From assembly GCA_900765705.1 (NCBI GenBank), contig CAAFSR010000416.1, positions 1 through 12,735 of the forward strand: 12,735 nucleotides of DNA. Reading direction: 5' to 3'. Of the stretch, positions 6,317 through 12,735 are shown piece by piece. Below the pieces are notes generated by a model, which was not told the DNA's origin, did not search any database, and saw nothing but the letters and a program-made list of their open reading frames with translations. The DNA is from an uncultured Faecalibacterium sp. GTDB lineage: Bacteria; Bacillota; Clostridia; Oscillospirales; Ruminococcaceae. Numbering within the stretch: the first letter of the stretch is position 1; every line of letters starts with the position of its first letter. Both the position numbers and the translations under genes were made by a program.

Positions 6317-7231
6317 TTACACCCCGGTCAGGTCAAAGCTGGGGGTGTATTCCTCCTTGGCACTGCTCTTCTGCTGCATATAGCCCTGCACAAGCCCCTT
6401 GTCCATAGCGTAGTTCACTACCCGGCGGTATTCATAGGTGGTGATGCGCCGCCCGATGCCGTGCTCTGCGGCCTTGTAAAAGGGGGTGTACTGGCTCATG
6501 ACGCTTGGCAGAAAGCACCCGGGGTCGGCATCGTTCCACGCAGCCATCTGGTCCAATACGGCAAAGCTGTCCTCCACATGGCCCGGCAGCGCCAGATGCC
6601 GCAGAATGACCCCCTTTTGCAGGATGCCGTCTGCATCGAACACCGGGTGTCCGGCCTGCGCCATCATGGCCTCGATGGAGGGCTTTGCCTCGGCAAAATA
6701 GTCCGGCGCGGCGGAAAGCTCTGCAGAAAGGGCAGAGGATACGTATTTTAAATCAGCCAGCCAGATATCAATGTATCCGCGCCACGCCTCTACGCTTTCC
6801 ACGGTCTCGTAGCCGCCGGTGTTGCATACGATGGGCAGCCGCAGCCCTTTGGCGCGGGCAATGTCCAGCGCGGCAATGATCCACGGCCGCCACTGCCCCG
6901 GGGTGACCAGATTGATGTTGTGTGCGCCCTGCGCCTGCAGGTCCAAAAAGATCTCAGCTAGGTGCTCTACGGTGATCTCTTTACCCAGCCCCTCGGCGCT
7001 GATGGGATAGTTCTGGCAGAAGCAGCACTTGAGGGTGCAGCCGGAAAAGAACACCGTGCCGCTGCCCCGTGTACCGCTGATGCAGGGCTCCTCCCAGTGG
7101 TGCAGGGCGGCGCGGGCAGCCTTTAAGGTATCGCCCGCCCCGCAGAAGCCGGTGCGCCCGGCGGCTCGGTCGGCACCGCAGCGGCGGGGGCAAAGGGTGC
7201 AGTGAGAGGGGATGAAAATGGTTTTCGGCAT
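6317..7231 (-). CDS. Radical SAM protein, PflX-like (COG1313)
   Basis: A 304-aa radical S-adenosylmethionine enzyme resembling pyruvate-formate-lyase activating enzymes; the true substrate of this subfamily is unknown. The [4Fe-4S]/SAM motif C65-TLK-C69-CF-C72 follows FFSG. An N-terminal cysteine set (C11, C14, C18, C30 in the CTLCPRRCGADR...GFCG pattern) marks the COG1313 subgroup and may hold a second cluster or zinc. Later segments include INLVTPGQW, VCNTGGYE and DIWLADLKY, which fit the radical SAM barrel strands. ATG 7231 is preferred: AAAGGA lies 11 bases before it, while the in-frame TTG at 7240 is too close to that site. No pyruvate formate-lyase gene is adjacent. It is divergent from fbp and shares a mirrored promoter region with it. 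The 5' leader is about 30 bases. Confidence 0.88.
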   Translation of the reverse strand: MPKTIFIPSHCTLCPRRCGADRAAGRTGFCGAGDTLKAARAALHHWEEPCISGTRGSGTVFFSGCTLKCCFCQNYPISAEGLGKEITVEHLAEIFLDLQAQGAHNINLVTPGQWRPWIIAALDIARAKGLRLPIVCNTGGYETVESVEAWRGYIDIWLADLKYVSSALSAELSAAPDYFAEAKPSIEAMMAQAGHPVFDADGILQKGVILRHLALPGHVEDSFAVLDQMAAWNDADPGCFLPSVMSQYTPFYKAAEHGIGRRITTYEYRRVVNYAMDKGLVQGYMQQKSSAKEEYTPSFDLTGV

Positions 7232-7264
7232 AATATCCAAAGTCCTTTGCTTAAAATTATCGTA

Positions 7265-7304
7265 TTCAGTATACCACTTTTGGTGCCATTCGTGCTATAC
7301 TGAA
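7265..7304. promoter_or_regulatory. Mirrored divergent promoter region, radical SAM gene and fbp
   Basis: A 13-base inverted repeat (7265-7277 with 7292-7304, 12 of 13 positions symmetric, 14-base centre) carries an outward-facing extended -10 in each arm. TG-C-TATACT (7293-7301) faces fbp and TG-G-TATACT (- strand, 7276-7268) faces the radical SAM gene. Neither has a convincing -35 at 16-18 bp; each -35 zone overlaps the other arm. The predicted starts are near 7308 (+) and 7261 (-). The same symmetry could instead be a regulator's operator. Confidence 0.6.
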
Positions 7305-7328
7305 ATACAGAGAAACGATAATACAAAA

Positions 7329-7361
7329 AACGCAACATCTTTGCAGGGCAAGGAATGCGTT
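7329..7361 (+). promoter_or_regulatory. Leader hairpin hiding the first fbp ribosome-binding site
   Basis: AACGCA (7329-7334) pairs with TGCGTT (7356-7361) as the outer stem. CTTTGC (7339-7344) pairs with GCAAGG (7348-7353) as the inner stem, with an AGG loop. The Shine-Dalgarno AAGGA (7350-7354) lies in the inner 3' arm and the outer stem ends directly at ATG 7362. The pairing is seen directly; an effect on translation is inferred. Confidence 0.55.
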
Positions 7362-9383
7362 ATGATGGAGGAGACCATGCGCACCGAAACCGACGAGATC
7401 CGCAATAATCTGAAATATCTGACCCTGCTTGCCAGAGATTACCCCTCGCAGGCGGCGGCTGCCAGCGAGATCATCAGCACGCAGGCGCTGCTCAAGCTGC
7501 CCAAGGGCACGGAGCACTTTATGAGCGATCTGCACGGCGAAAACGAGGCCTTTGTGCACATTCTGAACTCTGCCTCCGGTGTCATCCGGGAAAAGGTGGA
7601 CGCCGTGCTGGGCGACACCATGCCGGAGACAGCCCGTGCCGAGCTTGCCACCCTGATCTATTACCCCACCGAAAAGCTGCCCCAGCTCAAGGCACGCTGC
7701 ACCACCGAGGATGCGCTGGAGCAGTGGTACACCCGGACCCTTCTCCAGCTGATCGATATCTGCCGTCTGGTGTCCTCCAAGCACACCCGGGACCATGTGC
7801 GCAGATGCCTGCCTTCCAGCTGCGGCTATATTCTGGACGAGCTGCTCCATGCTCACTTTGAGGACCACGATAAAGACCTGTACTACGGCCAGATCGTGGG
7901 CAGCATCATCGAGAACGGCCGCGCCGACCGCTTTATCGTGCGCCTGTGCGAGCTGATCAAGCATCTGGCGGTGGATAAGCTCCATATCGTGGGCGACCTG
8001 TTCGACCGTGGTCCCCGCCCGGATATCATTCTGGATCTTCTGATGCGCCACCATAACGTGGATATCCAGTGGGGCAACCACGATGTAGTGTGGATGGGCG
8101 CCGCCGCCGGCAGCCCCATCTGCATCTGCACGGTACTTAAGACCACGCTTGCCTACCACAACCACGGTATGCTGGAGGACTGCTACGGCATCAACCTGCG
8201 GCATCTGCAGCGCATGGCAGAGCAGTTCTACGGCGAGGACGACCTTTCCATCTGGATGCCACACACGGACGCTGCCCGCGGCCCCTACACCGATGGAATG
8301 CTCCACCGCTGCGCCGTGATGCACAAGGCTATCTCCATCCTCATGTTCAAGCTGGAGTGTCAGGTCATTGACCGCAACCCGGATTTCCAGATGCAGGGGC
8401 GGGATTATCTGCGCCGCATCGACTGGAACGCTCACACCGTGCGGGTAGGGGAGAAGGCCTACCCCCTGCGGGACACCTCCTTCCCTACGGTAGACCCGGC
8501 CGCCCCCGCAAAACTGAATGCGGACGAGGAGCTGGTGCTGCACAAGCTGGTGCTGTCCTTCCGTCAGAGCGAGAAGCTGCAGCAGCACATTGAATTTTTG
8601 TATGCCAAGGGCAGTGTGTATCACATTGAAAACGGCAATCTGCTCTACCACGGTGCGGTGCCCATGAATGCGAAGGGTGGCTTTGCAGTGGAGCACTTTG
8701 AGGGCCGCCGCTACTCCGGCCGTGCCCTGATGGATTACTGCGATGCCCGCGCCCGCCGGGGCTACTACGGGGCAGAGGGCAGTGCCGCCCGCCAGAGCGG
8801 ACAGGATTTTCTGTGGTATCTGTGGTGCGGCAAGCTTTCGCCGCTGTTCGGCCGCAGCGCCATGACCACCTTTGAGCGGCTGTATATTGCCGACCCCGCT
8901 ACCCATACGGAGGTCAAGGACCCCTATTATAGCTGGTACAACGACGAGGCTGCCTGTCGCCGCATTCTGGCAGAGTTCGGTCTGCCGGGCACGAGCCATA
9001 TCGTCAACGGCCATGTGCCGGTGCAGGAGAAAAACGGCGAAAGCCCCATCAAGGGTGGGGGACGGCTGGTGGTCATCGATGGCGGTTTCTGCCGCGCCTA
9101 CCACGAAAAGACCGGCATTGCGGGCTACACGCTGGTGTATTCCAGCCGCACCATGTCCCTGCGCACCCACCAGCCCTTTGAAAGTGCGGAAAAGGCAGTA
9201 CGGGAGAACTTGGACATCTTGTCCCAGAAAAATATTCTGGAAACAGAAAATCATCGTATCCTCGTGGAAGATACGGACGAGGGCGAGATTCTGCGGGAGC
9301 GCGTGCATGACCTTAAGCAATTGGTAACAGCCTATCAGCTGGGCTGGATCCCGGAGGCGCGGTGCGAGGATCACGTTTGGTGA
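7362..9383 (+). CDS. fbp: Fructose-1,6-bisphosphatase class III
   Basis: Hydrolyses fructose-1,6-bisphosphate to fructose-6-phosphate in gluconeogenesis, in the cytoplasm. The 673-aa length agrees with the Firmicutes class III enzyme (about 640-670 aa). Calcineurin-type metallophosphatase motifs are present in order: SD56LH58GEN, GD212LFD215RG, GN239H240D241 and NGH551VPV, which together supply the two-metal centre. Opening residues NLKYLTLLARDYP are typical of the family. ATG 7362 has AAGGA at 7350-7354 with 7-base spacing. ATG 7377, with GGAGGAG at 7367-7373, is an equally plausible start and would shorten the protein by 5 residues. A promoter upstream is shared head-to-head with the radical SAM gene, and a hairpin covers the first ribosome-binding site. 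No clear terminator follows, so readthrough toward murA is possible. Confidence 0.96.
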   Translation: MMEETMRTETDEIRNNLKYLTLLARDYPSQAAAASEIISTQALLKLPKGTEHFMSDLHGENEAFVHILNSASGVIREKVDAVLGDTMPETARAELATLIYYPTEKLPQLKARCTTEDALEQWYTRTLLQLIDICRLVSSKHTRDHVRRCLPSSCGYILDELLHAHFEDHDKDLYYGQIVGSIIENGRADRFIVRLCELIKHLAVDKLHIVGDLFDRGPRPDIILDLLMRHHNVDIQWGNHDVVWMGAAAGSPICICTVLKTTLAYHNHGMLEDCYGINLRHLQRMAEQFYGEDDLSIWMPHTDAARGPYTDGMLHRCAVMHKAISILMFKLECQVIDRNPDFQMQGRDYLRRIDWNAHTVRVGEKAYPLRDTSFPTVDPAAPAKLNADEELVLHKLVLSFRQSEKLQQHIEFLYAKGSVYHIENGNLLYHGAVPMNAKGGFAVEHFEGRRYSGRALMDYCDARARRGYYGAEGSAARQSGQDFLWYLWCGKLSPLFGRSAMTTFERLYIADPATHTEVKDPYYSWYNDEAACRRILAEFGLPGTSHIVNGHVPVQEKNGESPIKGGGRLVVIDGGFCRAYHEKTGIAGYTLVYSSRTMSLRTHQPFESAEKAVRENLDILSQKNILETENHRILVEDTDEGEILRERVHDLKQLVTAYQLGWIPEARCEDHVW

Positions 9384-9509
9384 TATCGCACAAAAGTAAA
9401 ATCCGGGTCATCATTCGTCAAAATTGATGAAAAAAACCAATAAAATTTTGGAATATCCGCGTTGAATCTGGGCAAAACAGAAAATAATGAAACATATACA
9501 AATCGGGCT
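9384..9509. other. AT-rich intergenic spacer after fbp
   Basis: No gene or convincing terminator is seen here. A small hairpin (TTCGTCA 9414-9420 with TGATGAA 9425-9431) is followed by A's, not T's, so it does not fit an intrinsic terminator on the + strand. The next feature is the murA promoter. Confidence 0.6.
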
Positions 9510-9537
9510 TTGCTTTTTTGTGGAAGTAGTGTATAAT
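9510..9537 (+). promoter_or_regulatory. Promoter of murA
   Basis: TTGCTT (9510-9515), a 16-bp spacer and a perfect TATAAT (9532-9537). Transcription would start near 9544, leaving a leader of about 120 bases before the GTG start of murA. Confidence 0.85.
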
Positions 9538-9550
9538 AGGATAGTTGTAA

Positions 9551-9654
9551 ATGTGCCTCCGTGTTGGTGAATCTGTACACCCCGGCGGTACAGGTGACGC
9601 TATGGAATGCTTTCAGCAGCCTTAACAGGCCTGTGGCACAGGCCTTTGACAAGG
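9551..9654 (+). promoter_or_regulatory. murA leader with possible 24-codon upstream ORF and hairpin
   Basis: An open frame from ATG 9551 to TAA 9623-9625 could encode 24 residues, but it has no Shine-Dalgarno and starts only about 7 bases after the predicted transcript start. One base after its stop lies a perfect repeat, AGGCCTGTG (9627-9635) with CACAGGCCT (9637-9645), an 8-bp stem in practice with a GGC loop. The 3' arm end CCTT (9643-9646) can alternatively pair with AAGG (9651-9654) of the murA ribosome-binding site. A second hairpin pairs CTGTAC (9573-9578) with GTACAG (9588-9593). Control of murA by this leader is speculative. Confidence 0.35.
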
Positions 9655-9665
9655 AGATCATAAAA

Positions 9666-10952
9666 GTGGAGAAATTTGTTATTACCGGCGGTAAGCCCCT
9701 GCACGGAGAAGTGACTATTTCCGGTGCAAAAAATGCGGCAGTGGGCATTCTGCCTGCCACCATTCTGGCAGCGGATGTCTGCGTGATCGAAAATCTGCCC
9801 GATATCAGCGATGTGGCCGTCAGCCTCAAGATCCTGAGCACACTGGGTGCCCGGGTAAAGATGCTCAACCGCAACACCTACGAGATAGATACCTCGCATC
9901 TGGTCACCACCAATGTGCCGGACGATCTGTCCCGCCAGATGCGCGCCAGCTACTACTTCCTTGGCGCGTTGCTCTCCCGCTTTGGCAAGGCACAGGTCGC
10001 CATGCCCGGCGGCTGCAATCTGGGCCCCCGCCCCATCGACCAGCACCTGAAGGTGTTCAGCGCACTGGGCGCAGAGGATAGCGTGGACTACGGTATGATC
10101 ACCGTGCGTGCCAAGCAGGAGCTGACCGGTGCCCATATCTTCTTTGATAAGGTCAGCGTGGGCGCTACCATGAACGGTATGCTCTCCGCAGTCATGGCCA
10201 AGGGCCAGACCATTCTGGAAAACTGTGCCAAGGAGCCTCATGTGGTGGATCTGGCAAACTTTTTGAATATGTGCGGCGCGGACGTGCGTGGCGCCGGTAC
10301 CGATGTCATCAAGGTGCGCGGCGTGGAAAAGATGCACGGCTGCACCTACAGCATCATCCCGGACCAGATCGAGGCCGGCAGCTACATGGTGGCTGCCGCA
10401 GCCACCGGCGGCGATGTGCTCATCAAGAACGTTACCCCCAAGCACTTGGAGCCCATCACGGCCAAATTGCGCCGCGCAGGCATCACCGTGGAAGAATTTG
10501 ATGATGCTGTGCGTGTATCCCGCACCGGCGACATTCTGCCGCTGAAGATCAACACCATGCCGCACCCCGGCTTCCCCACGGATATGCAGCCCCTGATGGG
10601 TGTGCTGCTGAGCGTGGCCAAGGGCACCAGCACCATTACCGAGAGCGTGTGGGACAACCGCTTCCGCTATGTGGACGAGCTGCGCAAGATGGGTGCCAGC
10701 GTGCAGGTGGACGGTCAGGTGGCCGTGTTCGAGGGCGTGGAAAAGCTCAGCCCCGCACCCCTGCGCGCCTCCGACCTGCGCGCCGGTGCCGCTATGGTGG
10801 TGGCCGCTCTGATGGCCGACGGCACCAGCGAGATCGAGGAGATCGGCCATATCGAGCGTGGCTACGAGAATATCGTGGAAAAGCTGCGCGGTCTGGGCGC
10901 TGATATCAGCAAGGTGGAGCGTGTGCCCGCTGCACTGGAGCAGGCCCTGTAA
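9666..10952 (+). CDS. murA: UDP-N-acetylglucosamine 1-carboxyvinyltransferase
   Basis: Transfers enolpyruvate from phosphoenolpyruvate to UDP-GlcNAc, the first committed step of peptidoglycan precursor synthesis, in the cytoplasm. At 428 aa it has full family length. The N-terminal ISGAK22N23AA substrate motif is present. The catalytic loop PGGC117NLGPRPIDQHL keeps the Cys that fosfomycin alkylates, so this is the Cys-type enzyme. Later family segments include TDMQPLMGVLLSVAKG and DNRFRYVDELRKMGA, and the repeated inside-out alpha/beta EPSP-synthase fold is consistent throughout. The start is GTG 9666, with AAGGAG at 9651-9656; upstream in-frame codons lack a ribosome-binding site. It has its own promoter and a structured leader, and a terminator with a short U tract follows. 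Firmicutes often carry two murA copies; which one this is cannot be told. Confidence 0.97.
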   Translation: MEKFVITGGKPLHGEVTISGAKNAAVGILPATILAADVCVIENLPDISDVAVSLKILSTLGARVKMLNRNTYEIDTSHLVTTNVPDDLSRQMRASYYFLGALLSRFGKAQVAMPGGCNLGPRPIDQHLKVFSALGAEDSVDYGMITVRAKQELTGAHIFFDKVSVGATMNGMLSAVMAKGQTILENCAKEPHVVDLANFLNMCGADVRGAGTDVIKVRGVEKMHGCTYSIIPDQIEAGSYMVAAAATGGDVLIKNVTPKHLEPITAKLRRAGITVEEFDDAVRVSRTGDILPLKINTMPHPGFPTDMQPLMGVLLSVAKGTSTITESVWDNRFRYVDELRKMGASVQVDGQVAVFEGVEKLSPAPLRASDLRAGAAMVVAALMADGTSEIEEIGHIERGYENIVEKLRGLGADISKVERVPAALEQAL

Positions 10953-10967
10953 CACAAACAAATAATA

Positions 10968-11004
10968 AACAGCCTGCCGTAAGTTCTGTGCGGCGGGCTG
11001 TTTT
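10968..11004 (+). terminator. Terminator after murA, possibly leaky
   Basis: AACAGCCTGCCG (10968-10979) pairs with CGGCGGGCTGTT (10991-11002), a 12-bp stem with one T-G pair and an 11-base loop. Only four T's end it (11001-11004). No promoter is visible between it and the next gene, which starts 25 bases later, so readthrough is likely. Confidence 0.75.
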
Positions 11005-11028
11005 CAGGTGGTAACATAAGAGGTTTTC

Positions 11029-11817
11029 ATGGCAGAGTTCATTTCATTGTATTCCGGTTCCTCCGGCAACAGCAGCGTGGTGCGCTGCGGCGCGCAGTAT
11101 CTCATCGTGGATATGGGCAAGGGCGTGCGCACTACCTCGGCAGCGCTCAAGGCGCTGGGCCTTGCCATCAGCGATTGCGCAGGTATCCTTGTCACCCACG
11201 AGCACAGCGACCACGTCAAGGGGCTTTCCACCTTCCTCAAAAAGAACCCGCTGCCGGTGTACGGTGCAGCGGCTACGCTGGATTTTCTGGACGCCAACGA
11301 CATCGTGCCCGCCAACTGTGAACTGAATGTGCTGGAAGGCAGGGAAGAAGACATCGGCTGCTTTGGGGTGCAGTCCTTCCCCACCAGCCACGATGTGCCC
11401 TGCGTGGGCTACCGCATCCACACCCCGGATGATAAAACTATGACCATCGCCACCGACCTTGGCACCCTGACCCCGCCGGTGCACGAGGCGCTTTCTGGCT
11501 GCGACCTTGTGGCGCTGGAAAGCAACTACGACCTGCACATGCTGCGCAGCGGGCCTTATCCCTACTATCTGCGCGCCCGCATCGAGAGTGTGCGGGGGCA
11601 CCTTTCCAACGACGAGTGTTCCGCAAAGCTTTTGGAGCTGATCCAGAGTGGCTGCAAAAAGTTTGCCCTGTGCCATCTCTCGCAGGAGAACAACACCCCC
11701 GGCCTTGCCCTGCAGACTGTGTTCAGCACCTTGGGGGCGGCCGGTGTCGTGCCGGAAAAGGACTGTATCGTGCAGGCACAGCGCCGCAATGAGATAAGCC
11801 CTGCGCTGGAGTTCTGA
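11029..11817 (+). CDS. yycJ: YycJ/WalJ-type metallo-beta-lactamase-fold hydrolase
   Basis: A 262-aa cytoplasmic metallo-hydrolase. The family opening SLYSGSSGNSS (residues 6-16) is followed by the di-metal motif T56-H57-E-H59-S-D61-H62. Further metal-site regions are PTSHDVPCVGYRI (about 122-134), TIATDLG and ALESNYD, ending with the GHLSN and CHLSQENN blocks typical of YycJ. In other Firmicutes YycJ/WalJ sits beside the WalKR two-component system and has been linked to cell-wall control and to 5'-3' DNA exonuclease activity. Here it instead follows murA, whose function is also in the wall. The start is ATG 11029, with a modest ribosome-binding site AAGAGG (11018-11023). No own promoter is seen, so cotranscription with murA is inferred. 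Confidence 0.9.
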   Translation: MAEFISLYSGSSGNSSVVRCGAQYLIVDMGKGVRTTSAALKALGLAISDCAGILVTHEHSDHVKGLSTFLKKNPLPVYGAAATLDFLDANDIVPANCELNVLEGREEDIGCFGVQSFPTSHDVPCVGYRIHTPDDKTMTIATDLGTLTPPVHEALSGCDLVALESNYDLHMLRSGPYPYYLRARIESVRGHLSNDECSAKLLELIQSGCKKFALCHLSQENNTPGLALQTVFSTLGAAGVVPEKDCIVQAQRRNEISPALEF

Positions 11818-11830
11818 TTTGTCAAACAAT

Positions 11831-11896
11831 AAAGCCATCTGCAACAGCTGATTCCGGGTGTTTTAAACCTCGGTCATGCTGCGGCAGATGGCTTTT
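11831..11896. terminator. Long stepped hairpin between convergent genes
   Basis: A 12-bp perfect outer stem (AAAGCCATCTGC 11831-11842 with GCAGATGGCTTT 11884-11895) encloses CAGC/GCTG (11845-11848 with 11878-11881). That in turn encloses CCG-GGT/ACC-CGG (11854-11859 with 11867-11873, one bulged T). It ends in TTTT on the + strand and TTTATTG on the - strand. It lies between the converging yycJ and DnaC-like genes and probably terminates yycJ, and possibly both. Confidence 0.75.
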
Positions 11897-11973
11897 GCTT
11901 TGTGCGGTACTGCGCTTTTATTTTGCGATCTTTTCTTTTGGAATATGTGCGGCTTTGGCAGAAACAAAACAAC

Positions 11974-12735
11974 TTATTCTGCGGCCTTCTGCACCCGGAT
12001 GTCACTGCCCAAAAACTGGATCTGCACAAAAGCCGCAAGGCGGCTGGAGATCTTTTCCGTATACAGCTTTTCCAACAGTACACCGTCTGTGATGTTGGTG
12101 GTAACGATGGTGGGCAGCTTTGCGCCCAAGCGGTTGTTCAGCAGGCTGTAGAGGTTTGTCAGAAAGAAGCTGGAATTGAACTCCGTGCCCAGATCGTCCA
12201 AAATCAGCAGGTCTGCATTGCAGGCGGTCTGGAACAAGGTCTCCTCCTCGCCGCCGGGGTCATTGCCAAAATGCAGCGCTTCCAGCTTGCCGAAAAAGTC
12301 CGGGCAGGAAACATAGATCACATCATAGTTCTGCTGCAGCACCTCCCCGGCAATGGCAAGGGCGGCGTGGGTCTTGCCAAGCCCGGCGTTGCCTACCAGC
12401 AGCAGGCTTTCACGGGTGGCAGGGGAGAAATCTGCGGCATAATCCCGTAAGTCGGCAAGCACTCTGCCCATGTAGCTGCGTACGTTCTCGCCCAGTGTCT
12501 TGTCTGCCGTGTCGGGGTAGTAGTCCAGCTGCATGGTGTCAAAGCTGGAGATGGAAAGGCTGGAAAGCTCCTCAATTTCCTTCCGGCGCAGCTGCTGCAT
12601 CACCCGGCGCACACAGCTGCAGGTATGGCCGTCCACCGCGCCGGTGTCCTCGCACTGCTTGCAGGTGAACTTCGGCTCCAGCGCATCTGCCGGGCGGCCG
12701 CTCTCAGCCAGCAGGGCGGTCAGCTTCTGCTTTGC
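11974..12735 (-). CDS. DnaC/DnaI-like ATPase, 5' end beyond window
   Basis: The C-terminal 253 residues of a AAA+ protein resembling helicase loaders (DnaC, DnaI, IstB-like); the reading frame stays open to the window edge, so the N-terminus is missing. Local numbering starts at the edge. A four-cysteine zinc-finger-like set (C25, C28, C39, C41 in CKQC...TCSC) precedes the ATPase domain. Walker A is G115-NAGLG-K121-T122 and Walker B is LLILD180-D181-LGTE. Sensor I TIVTTN and an arginine-finger region ISSRLAA follow. The zinc-knuckle plus AAA+ arrangement is the usual form of these proteins in Firmicutes. The likely role is loading the replicative helicase, but a transposase-helper role cannot be excluded, because upstream genes are not visible. 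The GTG at 12636 is an internal Val codon, not a start. Its stop faces yycJ across a shared terminator-like hairpin. Confidence 0.88.
   Translation of the reverse strand, partial: AKQKLTALLAESGRPADALEPKFTCKQCEDTGAVDGHTCSCVRRVMQQLRRKEIEELSSLSISSFDTMQLDYYPDTADKTLGENVRSYMGRVLADLRDYAADFSPATRESLLLVGNAGLGKTHAALAIAGEVLQQNYDVIYVSCPDFFGKLEALHFGNDPGGEEETLFQTACNADLLILDDLGTEFNSSFFLTNLYSLLNNRLGAKLPTIVTTNITDGVLLEKLYTEKISSRLAAFVQIQFLGSDIRVQKAAE

Noticed and set aside
7266..9374. A 702-codon open frame on the - strand opposite fbp
   Set aside because: It is the antisense shadow of a clear class III fructose bisphosphatase gene. GC-rich third positions keep the opposite strand free of stops, and its translation shows no domain.
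9408..9431. TCATCA/TGATGA hairpins as fbp terminator
   Set aside because: The stem is AT-rich and followed by A's on the + strand; no U tract on the correct side.
9600..10961. A 453-codon open frame on the - strand opposite murA
   Set aside because: Shadow of murA, which has all the family motifs; no ribosome-binding site or domain in the antisense frame.
1..12735. CRISPR array, insertion sequence, phage or toxin-antitoxin module
   Set aside because: No regularly spaced direct repeats, transposase motifs, target-site duplications or paired small ORFs with ribosome-binding sites were seen.

Overview
The window looks like chromosomal housekeeping DNA from a Gram-positive gut anaerobe of the Oscillospiraceae, most likely Faecalibacterium or a close relative. 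This is an inference from four things: strong Shine-Dalgarno sites, GC-rich third codon positions, a class III (Firmicutes-type) fructose-1,6-bisphosphatase, and a lipoprotein-anchored ABC importer. I see no mobile element, CRISPR array, phage gene or tRNA.

Layout. The window opens inside a 5S rRNA gene, the end of an rRNA operon, followed by its terminator. On the + strand come a membrane-anchored D-Ala-D-Ala carboxypeptidase and a cysteine-cluster (YkgJ-type) protein with its own promoter. Next is a three-gene ABC importer operon (Tat/lipobox substrate-binding protein, permease, ATPase) closed by a strong terminator. Two genes follow on the - strand: a PfkB sugar kinase of the 2-keto-3-deoxygluconate kinase type, and a PflX-like radical SAM protein. 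The radical SAM gene is divergent from fbp (+ strand). murA and a YycJ/WalJ-type metallo-beta-lactamase-fold protein follow on the + strand. A DnaC/DnaI-like ATPase on the - strand runs off the right edge.

How the genes fit together. Two genes serve peptidoglycan: murA makes the first committed precursor and the carboxypeptidase trims stem peptides. YycJ-type proteins are linked to wall metabolism and DNA handling in other Firmicutes. fbp (gluconeogenesis) and the sugar kinase (Entner-Doudoroff-type sugar-acid catabolism) serve central carbon metabolism. The ABC importer probably brings in a small, perhaps aromatic, solute. These are mostly separate transcription units, not one pathway cluster.

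No gene here is clearly a new system. The points most worth a second look are in the non-coding DNA: a mirrored divergent promoter between the radical SAM gene and fbp; a leader hairpin that buries the fbp ribosome-binding site; twin AAAGCGCTTT palindromes before the carboxypeptidase gene; a small upstream ORF next to a hairpin in the murA leader; and structured leaders before the ABC operon and the sugar kinase. All structures were found by eye, without folding software or alignments.
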